In this document: positions 54,087 to 63,155 of the stretch, piece by piece
How the letters are laid out: every line of letters begins with the position of its first letter
Numbering within the stretch: position 1 is the first letter of the stretch
Assembly: GCF_030651495.1 (NCBI RefSeq)
Contig: NZ_JAUSFI010000101.1
Coordinates: forward strand, 1-64,000
Reading direction: 5' to 3'
DNA: 64,000 nt
Source: Undibacterium sp.
GTDB lineage: Bacteria > Pseudomonadota > Gammaproteobacteria > Burkholderiales > Burkholderiaceae_D
The notes under the pieces: generated by a model
Told to the model about the DNA's origin: nothing
Databases searched by the model: none
What the model saw: only the letters and a program-made list of their open reading frames with translations
Translations under genes and position numbers: made by a program

Positions 54087-54521
54087 TTAGTTTCTAGGTG
54101 GTGGTTCAATCACGAACCCAACCTTGGCGATCCCTGCACGTTGTATTGTGAGGATAGTTTTGCCAACAAATTCGTACCGGGTATTTTGATCTCCACGGAT
54201 ATGTACTTCCGGTTGCGGGATCTGGACCGATACTTTTTTCATTTTTTCGAACAGTTCATCTGTTCCTGACAGTGCCTTCTGGGCACCGTTCCAGTACATG
54301 GAACCCTCTTTATCGATTGTGAGGGTGATATTTTCTGGTTTAGTCTTGTAGATCTCGTTGGTCTCTGCCGGAAGCTTGACCTTGACCGAGTTGAGGACTA
54401 CCGGTGAGGTGATCAGGAAGATGATCAACAGAACCAACATCACATCCACCAGAGGGGTGGTGTTGATGGTGCTGTTGACTTCGTCTTCGCCGTCGCCGTC
54501 GTTGCCGAGTGCCATTGCCAT
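54087..54521 (-). CDS. exbD: ExbD-family biopolymer transport protein (first copy)
   Basis: The 144-residue protein has the ExbD layout: acidic N-terminus (GNDGDGEDEVNSTINT), a TM helix with Asp in TTPLVDVMLVLLIIFLITSP, and a periplasmic domain containing LPAETNEIYKTKPENITLTI. It lies between exbB and the second exbD. A long hairpin (54553-54595) sits in the leader separating it from exbB. Confidence 0.93.
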   Translation of the reverse strand: MAMALGNDGDGEDEVNSTINTTPLVDVMLVLLIIFLITSPVVLNSVKVKLPAETNEIYKTKPENITLTIDKEGSMYWNGAQKALSGTDELFEKMKKVSVQIPQPEVHIRGDQNTRYEFVGKTILTIQRAGIAKVGFVIEPPPRN

Positions 54522-54552
54522 AATGTGTTCTCTTTGGTGATTTCTGGTTTCT

Positions 54553-54595
54553 CCCCTACGTACTCACTAATTTATTGCTAGTGAACACGTAGGGG
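54553..54595 (-). other. Stable intercistronic hairpin between exbB and exbD
   Basis: Arms CCCCTACGT / ACGTAGGGG (54553-54561 with 54587-54595) and inner TCACTA / TAGTGA (54564-54569 with 54579-54584) form a 15-bp stem with one 2x2 internal loop. No U-tract follows on the minus strand, so it is more likely an RNA stability or processing element than a terminator. Confidence 0.6.
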
Positions 54596-54633
54596 ATGGA
54601 CTGTCTTGTTACCTGTCATTCAGCGGGCTGAAA

Positions 54634-55530
54634 TTAGGCAGCTTTTTTGGTGCTATTGGCAGCCGCTTTGCTCATGGCACCAGACAAGACAACAGAGTGC
54701 AGGTCGGCACCGAAGGCGCGGACTTCTTCCATGCTGCTCTTGTTACGACGAACCAAGAAGTTGTAACCAAGTACCGCTGGCACGGCAACCGCCAAACCAA
54801 TAGCGGTCATGATCAGCGCTTCACCGACCGGGCCAGCAACTTTATCGATCGAAGCTTGGCCGGACATACCGATGGCTGTCAGCGCATGGTAAATACCCCA
54901 GACTGTACCGAACAGACCGACGAATGGTGCAGTAGAACCAACCGTTGCCAGGAAAGCTAGGCCGTCTTGCAGGCGACTTTGTACTTTATCAACAGAGCGT
55001 TGAATCGACATTGTGACCCATGAGTTCAGATCGATTTGTTCGAGCAGTGCTCCTTCATGGTGTTCAGTAGCTTTGAGACCCGATTCAGCGATAAAGCGGT
55101 ATGGGCTACCGTCTTTGAGGCCGGAAATACCGGCAGTGACGCTAGCTGATTTCCAGAATTTGCGGGCTTCTTTAGCTTGACCAGCCAGTTTGATCTGGTC
55201 GACGATTTTGGTGATGAGAATGTACCAGCTGCCCATCGACATGATGATCATGATAAACAAGGTGCCCTTGGTGATGAAGTCGCCTTCTTTCCAAAGTGCT
55301 TCCAAGCCGTAAGGATTGGATAATGTTTCTTTGGCGACTACTGGCGCTGATGCTGCAGCGTCTGTTGAGGCCGCAGCTTCTGGTGCCGGAGTTGCTGCTG
55401 GTGCTGCGGCTTCTGCTGCTGGTGCGGAGGCGGCATCGGCGGCGAACATTGGGGTACTCAAGGCTGCGGTCATGGAGAACAGGACTGTCGCCAGGAATGT
55501 GCTTAATGGTGTCTTAGCGCGGGTTTTCAT
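54634..55530 (-). CDS. exbB: ExbB/TolQ-family proton channel (with signal peptide)
   Basis: The 298-residue protein has a signal peptide (MKTRAKTPLSTFLATVLFSM then TAALSTPMFAADAA), a long Ala/Pro-rich periplasmic region (about 35-75), and three TM helices: GTLFIMIIMSMGSWYILITK, FLATVGSTAPFVGLFGTVWG and EALIMTAIGLAVAVPAVLGY. The extended N-terminus is the form usual for the betaproteobacterial TonB motor. It is second in tonB-exbB-exbD-exbD. Confidence 0.94.
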   Translation of the reverse strand: MKTRAKTPLSTFLATVLFSMTAALSTPMFAADAASAPAAEAAAPAATPAPEAAASTDAAASAPVVAKETLSNPYGLEALWKEGDFITKGTLFIMIIMSMGSWYILITKIVDQIKLAGQAKEARKFWKSASVTAGISGLKDGSPYRFIAESGLKATEHHEGALLEQIDLNSWVTMSIQRSVDKVQSRLQDGLAFLATVGSTAPFVGLFGTVWGIYHALTAIGMSGQASIDKVAGPVGEALIMTAIGLAVAVPAVLGYNFLVRRNKSSMEEVRAFGADLHSVVLSGAMSKAAANSTKKAA

Positions 55531-55633
55531 GTAGATACTTCCTTTAAAATTTAATGAATACTTTAGGTACGTCAGTAGGATGATTTCGAATAAAACGGGG
55601 TGTCTCTGGCTTTTATGACTTATTGGCTGTGTT

Positions 55634-56299
55634 TTATTCGAGACTCCATACGTAATTCACTTTGGTCCAAGTTGGTTGTGGCTTGCCATCTACGGTTCCT
55701 GGTTTGTTTTTGCATGTTCCCGACATCAATTGGGCTTTCACTGCATTGTCTAGCCCTCTGAATCCGCTGGACTTGTCTATCTTCACTTCCGCGATAGAGC
55801 CATCTGCACCGATCAGCACCGAAAGTCCTACTGTGCCAGTCTCTTCATTGCGTAGCGATGCTCTTGGATACTCCGGTTTGCAACCAGCTTGTTTGAAGTC
55901 GATCACACCAGGCACCGTTGATGGCCCTACTGGCTTGGCTTCGGCCACTGGTTGCTGCACACTGGTCGGCTTTGCATTTGACTCAGGCTTGACATTGGAC
56001 ACGGCAGCAATCGCATTAGCCGGCACAACTTGTTGCTGCACCTGAACTTCTGGCGGAGGAACAAATGGAGGCGGCGGTGCCAATAGCTTAGGCGGTGGTG
56101 GCGGTGGTGTATCAGGTGGAGGCGGTGGAGGCTTAACCTCTTCGACTATTTTGGTCTCCAAAGGTTTTTGGACGGCCTGAATGATCTCGCGTGCCAGACC
56201 ATTGATGAGCGCATAGACAAGCACCGCGTGAAATAAAATAACAAGACCTATCCCGACAAATTTCTTGCCTGGTTCGGCCTCGCGTCCTGAAAAATCCAT
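55634..56299 (-). CDS. tonB: TonB energy transducer
   Basis: TonB connects the inner-membrane motor to outer-membrane receptors. The 221-residue form starts at 56299 (GGAGGGAGC 5 bp upstream). It has one TM helix (VGIGLVILFHAVLVYALING) containing the conserved His, a proline-rich spacer (PPPPPPDTPPPPPPK, then PPPPFVPPPE), and a C-terminal domain with YPRASLRNEETGTVGLSVLI. It is the first gene of the operon; an in-frame ATG at 56320 lacks this ribosome binding site. Confidence 0.95.
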   Translation of the reverse strand: MDFSGREAEPGKKFVGIGLVILFHAVLVYALINGLAREIIQAVQKPLETKIVEEVKPPPPPPDTPPPPPPKLLAPPPPFVPPPEVQVQQQVVPANAIAAVSNVKPESNAKPTSVQQPVAEAKPVGPSTVPGVIDFKQAGCKPEYPRASLRNEETGTVGLSVLIGADGSIAEVKIDKSSGFRGLDNAVKAQLMSGTCKNKPGTVDGKPQPTWTKVNYVWSLE

Positions 56300-57238
56300 A
56301 CTTGCTCCCTCCAATACCACAATATTTTACTTATTAGGTTCAAACACACAAAAACATTGGTGATGAACCAAAAACCGGCGAATACACATCCGATCAGCAC
56401 GATACACCAAGATGACAAATACACGCGTCAAATAACTACTGCTCACCTATCGACACTTTCAGCAATTATCGAAAGAAGATGAATCGCTCGTTTTTACACC
56501 TATCTACTTATTCCGGAGTATTACGAATTACAAGCAACTCATTCGGAGTTTCGCCGAAAAAAAATTTTTACGTATCGAATTCAGACAAGTCAAAAAAGTA
56601 ATCAGTAATCCTCATCGTTTTCAAACCAGCTTTTTGTAATTAGTTCTGTATTTTAAATACAAATGAAAAATAATGTGTCAAAATTTTTGTGAATGTTAAA
56701 AACACCCATCTGCTTCACTTATGTCAACACTCGTTTTTTAGGCTATAGGAAAAACTGCATCCATTCTGACACAAACCAATCACATAATGGAAGAGGTGAA
56801 CACTTTGTGCTTAGCAGCAAAAAAATTATATAAGGAACCATATTTTTGTACAAACTCACTTTTATTTTGTAGGTGAGCAAAAACACCGGAATAAATTTTA
56901 TTATTGTTAAAAAAACCTATGATAAACCCCTGCTAATTTGGCACCTCAAGCCTTGAAATATATTACGCGACAACATAAAAAAAACAGTTTAAAGTAAATT
57001 TGATATCTGAATTTTCATAAAAAATTACATTTTGCACTTTCATGGTGCATTAAACAGAAGATATTTTGAAAAAATATTCACTAAATAAACGGCTTGCGTT
57101 ATGGTTACGGCTTTTTTTGGCTCACGAAATCCAACAAGCTGACTGATATACCCTCGGATTAATGGTTATAAAAAGCACCCTGATTTGTATTCAAACTGGG
57201 CTTATATAGATGTGGGAAAGCATTAGAGAATATAAACT
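56300..57238. other. AT-rich 940-bp divergent region between tonB and the oligopeptide transporter
   Basis: No gene is supported. The sequence is strikingly AT-rich (poly-A and poly-T runs throughout 56560-57230) compared with its coding neighbours. I looked for Fur-type palindromes (GATAATGATAATCATTATC-like) and found none convincing. It must hold the promoters for tonB and for the ABC operon; AT-richness suggests nucleoid-protein binding or transcription enhancement. Confidence 0.6.
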
Positions 57239-59077
57239 ATGAAATCGAATCGACAATCTCCGGCTATTAGCGCAGCGTATCGCCTGCTGTTGGCTGGCGT
57301 TATGTGCGCCAGCATGCCAGTCGGCGCGACTACCTCAGCGGGAGTCATCACCGCAATAGTCGATCACGCCGATCCAGCAAAAATATTACGTACTGTTTTT
57401 CCGGTAGCTGAAACCGGATTTGATCCCGCCGCCACCCGTGATCTGTATTCCAACGCGATTAATGAAGCACTGTTTGAAAGACTGTATACCTACGATTATC
57501 TGGCCAGTCCGGCCAAAGTAGTGCCAGAAACTGCGGATGGCATGCCGGCCATTTCCGCGGATGGCAAGACTTATACGATCAAACTAAAAAAAGGCATTTA
57601 CTTCATCCCTGATGAAGCCTTCAATGGCAAAAAACGCGAGTTGAGCGTAGAAGATTACGTGTATTCATTCAAACGCATGATGGACCCGAAAATCGCCTCG
57701 TCTCACACCTGGCTACTCGACGGCAAAATCATCGGGCTGGATCAACTGGCAGCCGACGCGAAGAAGAGCGGTAAATTCGATTACAACAAAAAAATCGCCG
57801 GCTTTGAAGTCGTGGATAGTTACACGCTTCGCATACACCTGACCCGCCCTGACTATAACTTTCCGATGATACTGGCATACACCCCCATGTCTGCCGTGGC
57901 ACGTGAAGTGATAGAAAAATATCGCGACGTTCAAGGTCTGGTCATGGCGCATCCGGTAGGTACTGGACCTTACCAACTAATCGAATGGGTACGTGGCTCC
58001 AAAATGGTATTGGATGCCAATCCAGATTTCCGTCCTATGATCTGGGATTTCCAGGCCAGTGCCGATCCGGATGATCAAAAAATTATCGCGGCAATGAAGG
58101 GCAAGCGCATGCCGCAAATTGGCCGTATCGTGGTCAATGTCATGCTAGAAGATCAATCCCGTTTACTGGCGTTTCAAAAAGATGAAACGGACCTGTTTCA
58201 GCTCTATGGAGGGCTCGCGCCGCAAGTGCTGCGCGATGGGAAATTGAAACCCGAGTTTGTCAAAAAGGGGGTGCAGTTATCACGCATAGTCGATCCCGAA
58301 CTGACGGTCTATTACTGGAATATGCAAGACCCGGTATTTGGCGGTTTCAGCAAGGAAAAAATTGCCTTGCGGCGCGCCATGGCGATGGCACACAACGTCG
58401 AAGAAGAAATTCGCATCGTCGATAACGGCGATGCCATCGCGCTGCAATATCCGATTCCGCCGGGCGTCGTCGGCCACGATCCCAACTACAAGAGCAGCGT
58501 GCAATACAATCCTGCGGCGGCCAATGCCCTGCTGGATAAGTTTAGTTACAAAAAAGGCAAGGATGGTTATCGTACGCTGCCGGATGGCAGTCCTTTACTT
58601 GTCACCTACACTGCAAACACTGACTCACGCGGACATATTCAAGGCGAAGTCTGGAAAAAAACTTATGACAGCATCGGGATCAGAATGAAAGCGGATTTCC
58701 GCCCGTTTGCCGAACTTTTAAAAGCCGAGAAAAATTGCCAGCTGACCCAACGCAATTCGCCCTGGATGGCGGACTACCCGGATGGCGACAATTTCATGCA
58801 ATTGTTTTACGGGCGGAACATCCATCAAAACAACAATGGCTGCGTCACGATTCCTGAATACGATCAACTGTACGAACAGTCGCAAAAACTGCCGGATGGC
58901 CCGGAACGCGATCTGCTGTATCACAAGATGACGCGCATCATGGAAGTCAACGCCGCGCAACGCGTCGGCTTTGCCCGCTATCGCAATATGCTGGCGCAGG
59001 CGCGTGTACTCGGCTACAAGAAGCATCCTATTTTGCATATCGAGTGGATGTATCTCGATATCGACAAGAGCAAATAA
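57239..59077 (+). CDS. Oligopeptide-type ABC transporter substrate-binding protein (SBP_bac_5)
   Basis: The 612-residue precursor has a signal peptide (AAYRLLLAGVMCASMPVGAT) and the extended class-C binding fold: LFERLYTYDYLASPAKVVPE, LSVEDYVYSFKRMMDPKIAS, VGTGPYQLIEWVRGSKMVLD, KIALRRAMAMAHNVEEEIRI. It resembles the peptide/nickel group (OppA/DppA/YejA). First gene of a complete four-gene importer. The exact substrate (peptide, opine, microcin) cannot be told from sequence. Confidence 0.9.
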   Translation: MKSNRQSPAISAAYRLLLAGVMCASMPVGATTSAGVITAIVDHADPAKILRTVFPVAETGFDPAATRDLYSNAINEALFERLYTYDYLASPAKVVPETADGMPAISADGKTYTIKLKKGIYFIPDEAFNGKKRELSVEDYVYSFKRMMDPKIASSHTWLLDGKIIGLDQLAADAKKSGKFDYNKKIAGFEVVDSYTLRIHLTRPDYNFPMILAYTPMSAVAREVIEKYRDVQGLVMAHPVGTGPYQLIEWVRGSKMVLDANPDFRPMIWDFQASADPDDQKIIAAMKGKRMPQIGRIVVNVMLEDQSRLLAFQKDETDLFQLYGGLAPQVLRDGKLKPEFVKKGVQLSRIVDPELTVYYWNMQDPVFGGFSKEKIALRRAMAMAHNVEEEIRIVDNGDAIALQYPIPPGVVGHDPNYKSSVQYNPAAANALLDKFSYKKGKDGYRTLPDGSPLLVTYTANTDSRGHIQGEVWKKTYDSIGIRMKADFRPFAELLKAEKNCQLTQRNSPWMADYPDGDNFMQLFYGRNIHQNNNGCVTIPEYDQLYEQSQKLPDGPERDLLYHKMTRIMEVNAAQRVGFARYRNMLAQARVLGYKKHPILHIEWMYLDIDKSK

Positions 59078-59110
59078 ACCAGCCAACAACAGAACAATGA
59101 GAGCCACATC

Positions 59111-60049
59111 ATGACCGCCTATATCCTGCGCCGCCTATGGCAAATGGCCCCCACCATGCTGGGGGTGATTTTGCTGGTGTTTTTCCTGTTTAACTGGGTC
59201 GGTGGCGATCCTGCCTACATCCTGGCCGGCAAGATGTCGAACCCCGAGCAGATCGCCAATATCCGTATCCAGCTCGGGATTGATCAGCCGTATTACGTGC
59301 AGCTGTGGATATTTATCAAGCAGATCGTCACGTTTAACTTTGGCAACAGCTGGAGCACCGGCGAAGCGGTCGCCTCCATTATTGCCACCCGTCTCGGGCC
59401 TTCGATGACCGTACTGGTGCCATTGACGATCATCGAAACCCTGATCGCGATTGCCCTGGCGCTGACCATTGCCTTCAAGCGCGGCAGCTTCACTGACCGC
59501 AGTGTAATGATTGCCTGTACCGTCGGCATGTCCATCAGTATCCTGGTGTATATCATCGTCGGCCAATACTTTTTTGCCTATAAACTCAGCCTGTTTCCGG
59601 TCCAGGGCTGGGGCAACAGTTTTGCCGAAAACCTGTTCAAGTATTCCGCCCTGCCCATCCTGATCGCGCTGGCGGTCGGTGTCGCACCGAATCTGCGCCT
59701 GTTCCGCAGCTTTATTCTCGATGAAGTGAATCAGGATTACGTGCGCACGGCACGCGCCAAAGGCGTCTCCGAGCACCGCGTGAAATGGGTCCACGTCTTG
59801 CGTAATGCGGCGATACCCATCATTACCCATGTGATGTCGAACCTGCCTGCCCTGCTGATCGGCGCTTTTTTGATCGAGCGCTTTTTCTCTATTCCCGGTA
59901 TCGGTCGCGAAGTGATTTTGGCGGTAGAACGCAGCGATTTCCCCGTCATCAAAGCCATCACCGTGTATGTCGCCGCCGCCACCATGTTGTTCAATCTGTT
60001 GACTGATCTGATGTATCAGGCGGTTGATCCACGCGTACAGTTAAAATAA
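59111..60049 (+). CDS. Oligopeptide-type ABC transporter permease (OppB-like)
   Basis: The 312-residue permease has six predicted membrane segments, the N-terminal ILRRLWQMAPTMLGVILLVF typical of OppB/DppB, and the EAA loop DYVRTARAKGVSEHRVKWVH. The motif ERFFSIPGIGREVILAVERS is characteristic. It follows the binding protein by 33 bp and precedes the second permease by 9 bp. Confidence 0.93.
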   Translation: MTAYILRRLWQMAPTMLGVILLVFFLFNWVGGDPAYILAGKMSNPEQIANIRIQLGIDQPYYVQLWIFIKQIVTFNFGNSWSTGEAVASIIATRLGPSMTVLVPLTIIETLIAIALALTIAFKRGSFTDRSVMIACTVGMSISILVYIIVGQYFFAYKLSLFPVQGWGNSFAENLFKYSALPILIALAVGVAPNLRLFRSFILDEVNQDYVRTARAKGVSEHRVKWVHVLRNAAIPIITHVMSNLPALLIGAFLIERFFSIPGIGREVILAVERSDFPVIKAITVYVAAATMLFNLLTDLMYQAVDPRVQLK

Positions 60050-60058
60050 GGATCACCC

Positions 60059-61159
60059 ATGACTACACCGAATAATGCCGTTTCTCCCGGCCTGTGGGCT
60101 TTGGCCTGGCGCCGTCTGCGCGCCGACAAAGTAGCGATGATTGCCCTGGGCATCGTCGCCGCTTTTATGCTCATTTTGATCTTGTCTGCCAGCGGCCTGG
60201 TCGCCGCCGACTGGGAGCAAGAGACCGGCATCAGCTACGCGCCGCCGGGTTTTGTCGGTGCCGATGCCGCCAGCAAAATTAAAGTGGAAGCCGAAGCGCC
60301 CTTACCTGAAAATCCGCTCGATCCACTCGCTGATGTGCGGCGTGAATTACGCAGCGCACCAAAAACTGCCGTACCGGTAGTCGCTAACGATTATGGCGTA
60401 GCCGACCCACTCGCCAAAGAGATGGAGGAGATTTATACAGAACTGGCAAAATCCGGCAAAGCCGTGGTGGCGGAACGCCTGGCTACCTTGCCTTTCGGTG
60501 CCGACAAATGGGGCCACGACATCATCAAGAAAACCATCAAGGGCGCCGAAACCTCGATCGTGGTGGGCCTGGTGGCGGCTTTTCTGGCAACCTTGCTGGG
60601 CACCCTGTTCGGTGCCTTCTCGGGTTATTTTGGCGGTCGCGTCGATGATTTCTTTAACTGGTTTTACAGCATTTTCACCTCGATACCTTACCTGCTCCTG
60701 GTGCTGTCGGTGGCAGCGGTATTACAGCAAAAAGGCGTGAGCACGATTATCCTGATCCTCGCGTTTACCGGCTGGACCGGGCCGTTCCGCCTGATCCGCG
60801 CCGAGTACATGAAACACAAGGCGCGCGAATATGTCTGGGCCGCGGATGCCATCGGCGCTTCGCATTTGCGCAAGATGTTCATCCATATTTTTCCGAATGT
60901 CAGCCATGTCGCGCTGGTACAAGTCTCGATCCTGGTAGTGGGCTTTATCAAATCGGAAGTCATCCTGAGTTTTCTGGGTTTTGGCGTACCGGTAGGCGTG
61001 GTGTCCTGGGGCAGCATGCTCAATGAGGCACAAAATGAACTGATCCTGGGTAAATGGTGGCAGCTCGTTGCCGCTACCGCCGCCATGGCAGTGCTGGTGA
61101 CGGCTTTCTCGCTGTTCACCGATGCCCTGCGCGATGCGCTCGACCCTAAGCTGAAATAA
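60059..61159 (+). CDS. Oligopeptide-type ABC transporter permease (OppC-like)
   Basis: The 366-residue permease has an N-terminal membrane segment (DKVAMIALGIVAAFMLILIL), a long periplasmic domain (about 50-155), then five further helices. The EAA loop REYVWAADAIGASHLRKMFI and the C-terminal SFLGFGVPVGVVSWGSMLNE match OppC/DppC/YejE. The large periplasmic insert after TM1 resembles YejE-type permeases. Confidence 0.92.
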   Translation: MTTPNNAVSPGLWALAWRRLRADKVAMIALGIVAAFMLILILSASGLVAADWEQETGISYAPPGFVGADAASKIKVEAEAPLPENPLDPLADVRRELRSAPKTAVPVVANDYGVADPLAKEMEEIYTELAKSGKAVVAERLATLPFGADKWGHDIIKKTIKGAETSIVVGLVAAFLATLLGTLFGAFSGYFGGRVDDFFNWFYSIFTSIPYLLLVLSVAAVLQQKGVSTIILILAFTGWTGPFRLIRAEYMKHKAREYVWAADAIGASHLRKMFIHIFPNVSHVALVQVSILVVGFIKSEVILSFLGFGVPVGVVSWGSMLNEAQNELILGKWWQLVAATAAMAVLVTAFSLFTDALRDALDPKLK

Positions 61160-61168
61160 GGACTAGTC

Positions 61169-62875
61169 ATGAACCAAGAGCCATTGTTAAAAGTAGAAAA
61201 TTTGCGCGTGTCTTTCCGCGTCAGCAAAAAAGAAAGCGTAGAAACCGTCAAGGGTATTTCTTTCAGCATTCCGCGCAATACCACCGTGGCCTTGGTCGGC
61301 GAATCCGGCAGCGGAAAATCGGTCAGCTCGCTGGCGGTGATGGGCTTGTTACCGCCCGACACTTCCAGCATAGCGGCATCGAGCAAAATTATTTTTGAAG
61401 GCAAAAGCTTGCTGGACATGAGCATAGACCAGCGGCGCGACCTGTGTGGCAAAGAAATCTCGATGATTTTCCAGGAGCCGATGACTTCCTTGAATCCTGT
61501 CTTCACGGTCGGCTTCCAGATCGCCGAAGTCTTGCGCCTGCACATGGGCATGAACACCAGGCAGGCACGCGCACGCGCGATTGCCTTGCTGGAAGAAGTC
61601 GGCATCCCCGATCCGGCCAACAAGGTCGATGCCTACCCCAGCCAGATGTCGGGCGGCCAGCAGCAACGCGTGATGATCGCGATGGCGATCGCCTGCGAAC
61701 CGAAATTGCTGATTGCCGACGAACCGACCACGGCACTCGACGTGACGATACAAAAGCAGATTATCGACCTGATCGAAGCCTTGCGCGTAAAGCATAAAAT
61801 GTCGGTGCTGTTTATCACCCATGACCTGGCGCTGGTAGGCGAGATTGCCGAGCATGTCATCGTGATGAAAAATGGCGAAATCCGCGAAGCCGGCACGGTG
61901 CAGCAAATTTTTGAGCGACCCAAGAATACGTATACCCAGGCGCTGCTGCATTGCCGCCCTACGCTAGCTAGCCGGCCGTGGCGCTTGCCGGTGATTGCCG
62001 ATTTCATGAATCACACGGGTGCGCTGGCCGAACAAAAACAGCGTCCGCGTGGCCTGAATGGCGATGAAGAGATCGTGCTGGAAGTGAAGAATCTGGGCAA
62101 GAGTTTTTATACGCGCGAGGGATTCTTCGGCAAGAAAGAGTTCCGTGCGGTCGACAACGTGTCATTCAAACTGGCACGGGGCAAGACCCTGGGCGTAGTG
62201 GGCGAATCGGGTTCCGGCAAGACCACGGTCGGCCTGACCCTGATGCGCCTGCATCAGGCGACAGCAGGCCAGGCGATCTTTGAAGGCAAGGATATTCTCG
62301 CCATGTCGAACAAAGACTTTATGCCCTACAAGCGGCGCATCCAGATCATCTTTCAAAACCCCTACGCCTCGCTCAATCCGCGCTTTACCGTGGGCCAGAT
62401 TCTGCTGGAGCCGATGCTGATCCACCAGATCGGCAGCAACGACAGCGAGCGCGTCAAGATGGCTTACACATTGCTGGAAAAGGTCGGCCTGCCGGCCATC
62501 GCCTTCCAGCGCTACCCGCATGAGTTCTCGGGTGGCCAGCGCCAGCGGATTGCGATTGCGCGCTGCCTGACGATGCAACCGGAAATCTTGATTTGCGACG
62601 AATCGGTCTCGGCGCTGGATGTCTCTGTGCAGGCGCAGGTACTGAACTTATTGCAGGATTTGCAGGAAGAGTTTGGCCTCTCCTACATCTTCATCTCGCA
62701 CGATCTGGCGGTAGTCAAATACATCGCCGACCAGGTCATGGTAATGAACCAGGGTAAAGTGGTGGAACTGGCCAATTCGGATCAGCTGTACCTGAACCCG
62801 CAGCAGGCATATACCAAAACCCTGCTCAAGGCGATCCCGCGCGGCTTGCAGCATGGCGCCAGGGCATCTCTTTAA
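61169..62875 (+). CDS. Fused double ATPase of the oligopeptide-type ABC transporter (OppD-OppF/YejF-like)
   Basis: One 568-residue polypeptide carries two nucleotide-binding domains. The first (about 1-265) has [35 protein letters not shown] and [12 protein letters not shown]; the second (about 290-555) has [35 protein letters not shown] and [12 protein letters not shown]. In most Opp systems these are separate proteins; the fusion, with a matching YejE-like permease, suggests a YejABEF-type importer. The Walker B of the second half reads CDES, a conservative variant of the usual D-E-P. Confidence 0.93.
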   Translation: MNQEPLLKVENLRVSFRVSKKESVETVKGISFSIPRNTTVALVGESGSGKSVSSLAVMGLLPPDTSSIAASSKIIFEGKSLLDMSIDQRRDLCGKEISMIFQEPMTSLNPVFTVGFQIAEVLRLHMGMNTRQARARAIALLEEVGIPDPANKVDAYPSQMSGGQQQRVMIAMAIACEPKLLIADEPTTALDVTIQKQIIDLIEALRVKHKMSVLFITHDLALVGEIAEHVIVMKNGEIREAGTVQQIFERPKNTYTQALLHCRPTLASRPWRLPVIADFMNHTGALAEQKQRPRGLNGDEEIVLEVKNLGKSFYTREGFFGKKEFRAVDNVSFKLARGKTLGVVGESGSGKTTVGLTLMRLHQATAGQAIFEGKDILAMSNKDFMPYKRRIQIIFQNPYASLNPRFTVGQILLEPMLIHQIGSNDSERVKMAYTLLEKVGLPAIAFQRYPHEFSGGQRQRIAIARCLTMQPEILICDESVSALDVSVQAQVLNLLQDLQEEFGLSYIFISHDLAVVKYIADQVMVMNQGKVVELANSDQLYLNPQQAYTKTLLKAIPRGLQHGARASL

Positions 62876-62895
62876 AAAAATGAAAAGTGCACAGG

Positions 62896-62966
62896 CCCCG
62901 CGCGCATATCCCATGCGGCCTACAGAGGCGATGCCTTGAAAAGCCGCATGGAATATGCGCGCGGGG
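62896..62966. repeat. Intergenic palindrome, REP-like family copy E
   Basis: Arms of 24 bp (62896-62919 and 62943-62966) match at 23 positions, with half-site CGCATATCCCATGCGG. It lies between the ABC ATPase stop and the anbu gene, both transcribed towards it. Confidence 0.8.
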
Positions 62967-63081
62967 AGGCACTAGTTTACTTTCATTGCCACGTTCATTG
63001 CAGGCTGTTGACTCGGCTTTCCTTGAAAAGAAATCATCTCGGTAAAGTGAAATCGTAGGGACAATAAGCATTGCGCCGTAT

Positions 63082-63120
63082 GGAATCTCAATGGGATATG
63101 CGTGAGCGGGCCGGGCTGTT
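63082..63120. repeat. Half-copy of the REP-like palindrome (copy F)
   Basis: The stretch ATGGGATATGCGTGAGCGGG then CCGGGCTGTTTT matches the reverse complement of the left part of copy C, including the flank leading to the T-run. The opposite arm is missing or decayed. It sits about 115 bp from copy E. Confidence 0.6.
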
Positions 63121-63155
63121 TTGAGTTTCGCCGGTCGCGAGTTAGTGCTGCGAAA

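Noticed and set aside
56300-57238. Fur box before tonB
   Set aside because: No 19-bp palindrome close to the Fur consensus could be found by eye; a matrix scan would settle it.
59135-59830. 231-codon minus-strand frame under the OppB gene
   Set aside because: Same reason; composition is the complement of a hydrophobic permease (Asp/Gln/His/Gly-rich).
60688-61623. 311-codon minus-strand frame under the OppC/ATPase genes
   Set aside because: It lies opposite strongly conserved ABC transporter sequence in GC-rich codons, which generates long antisense frames by chance.
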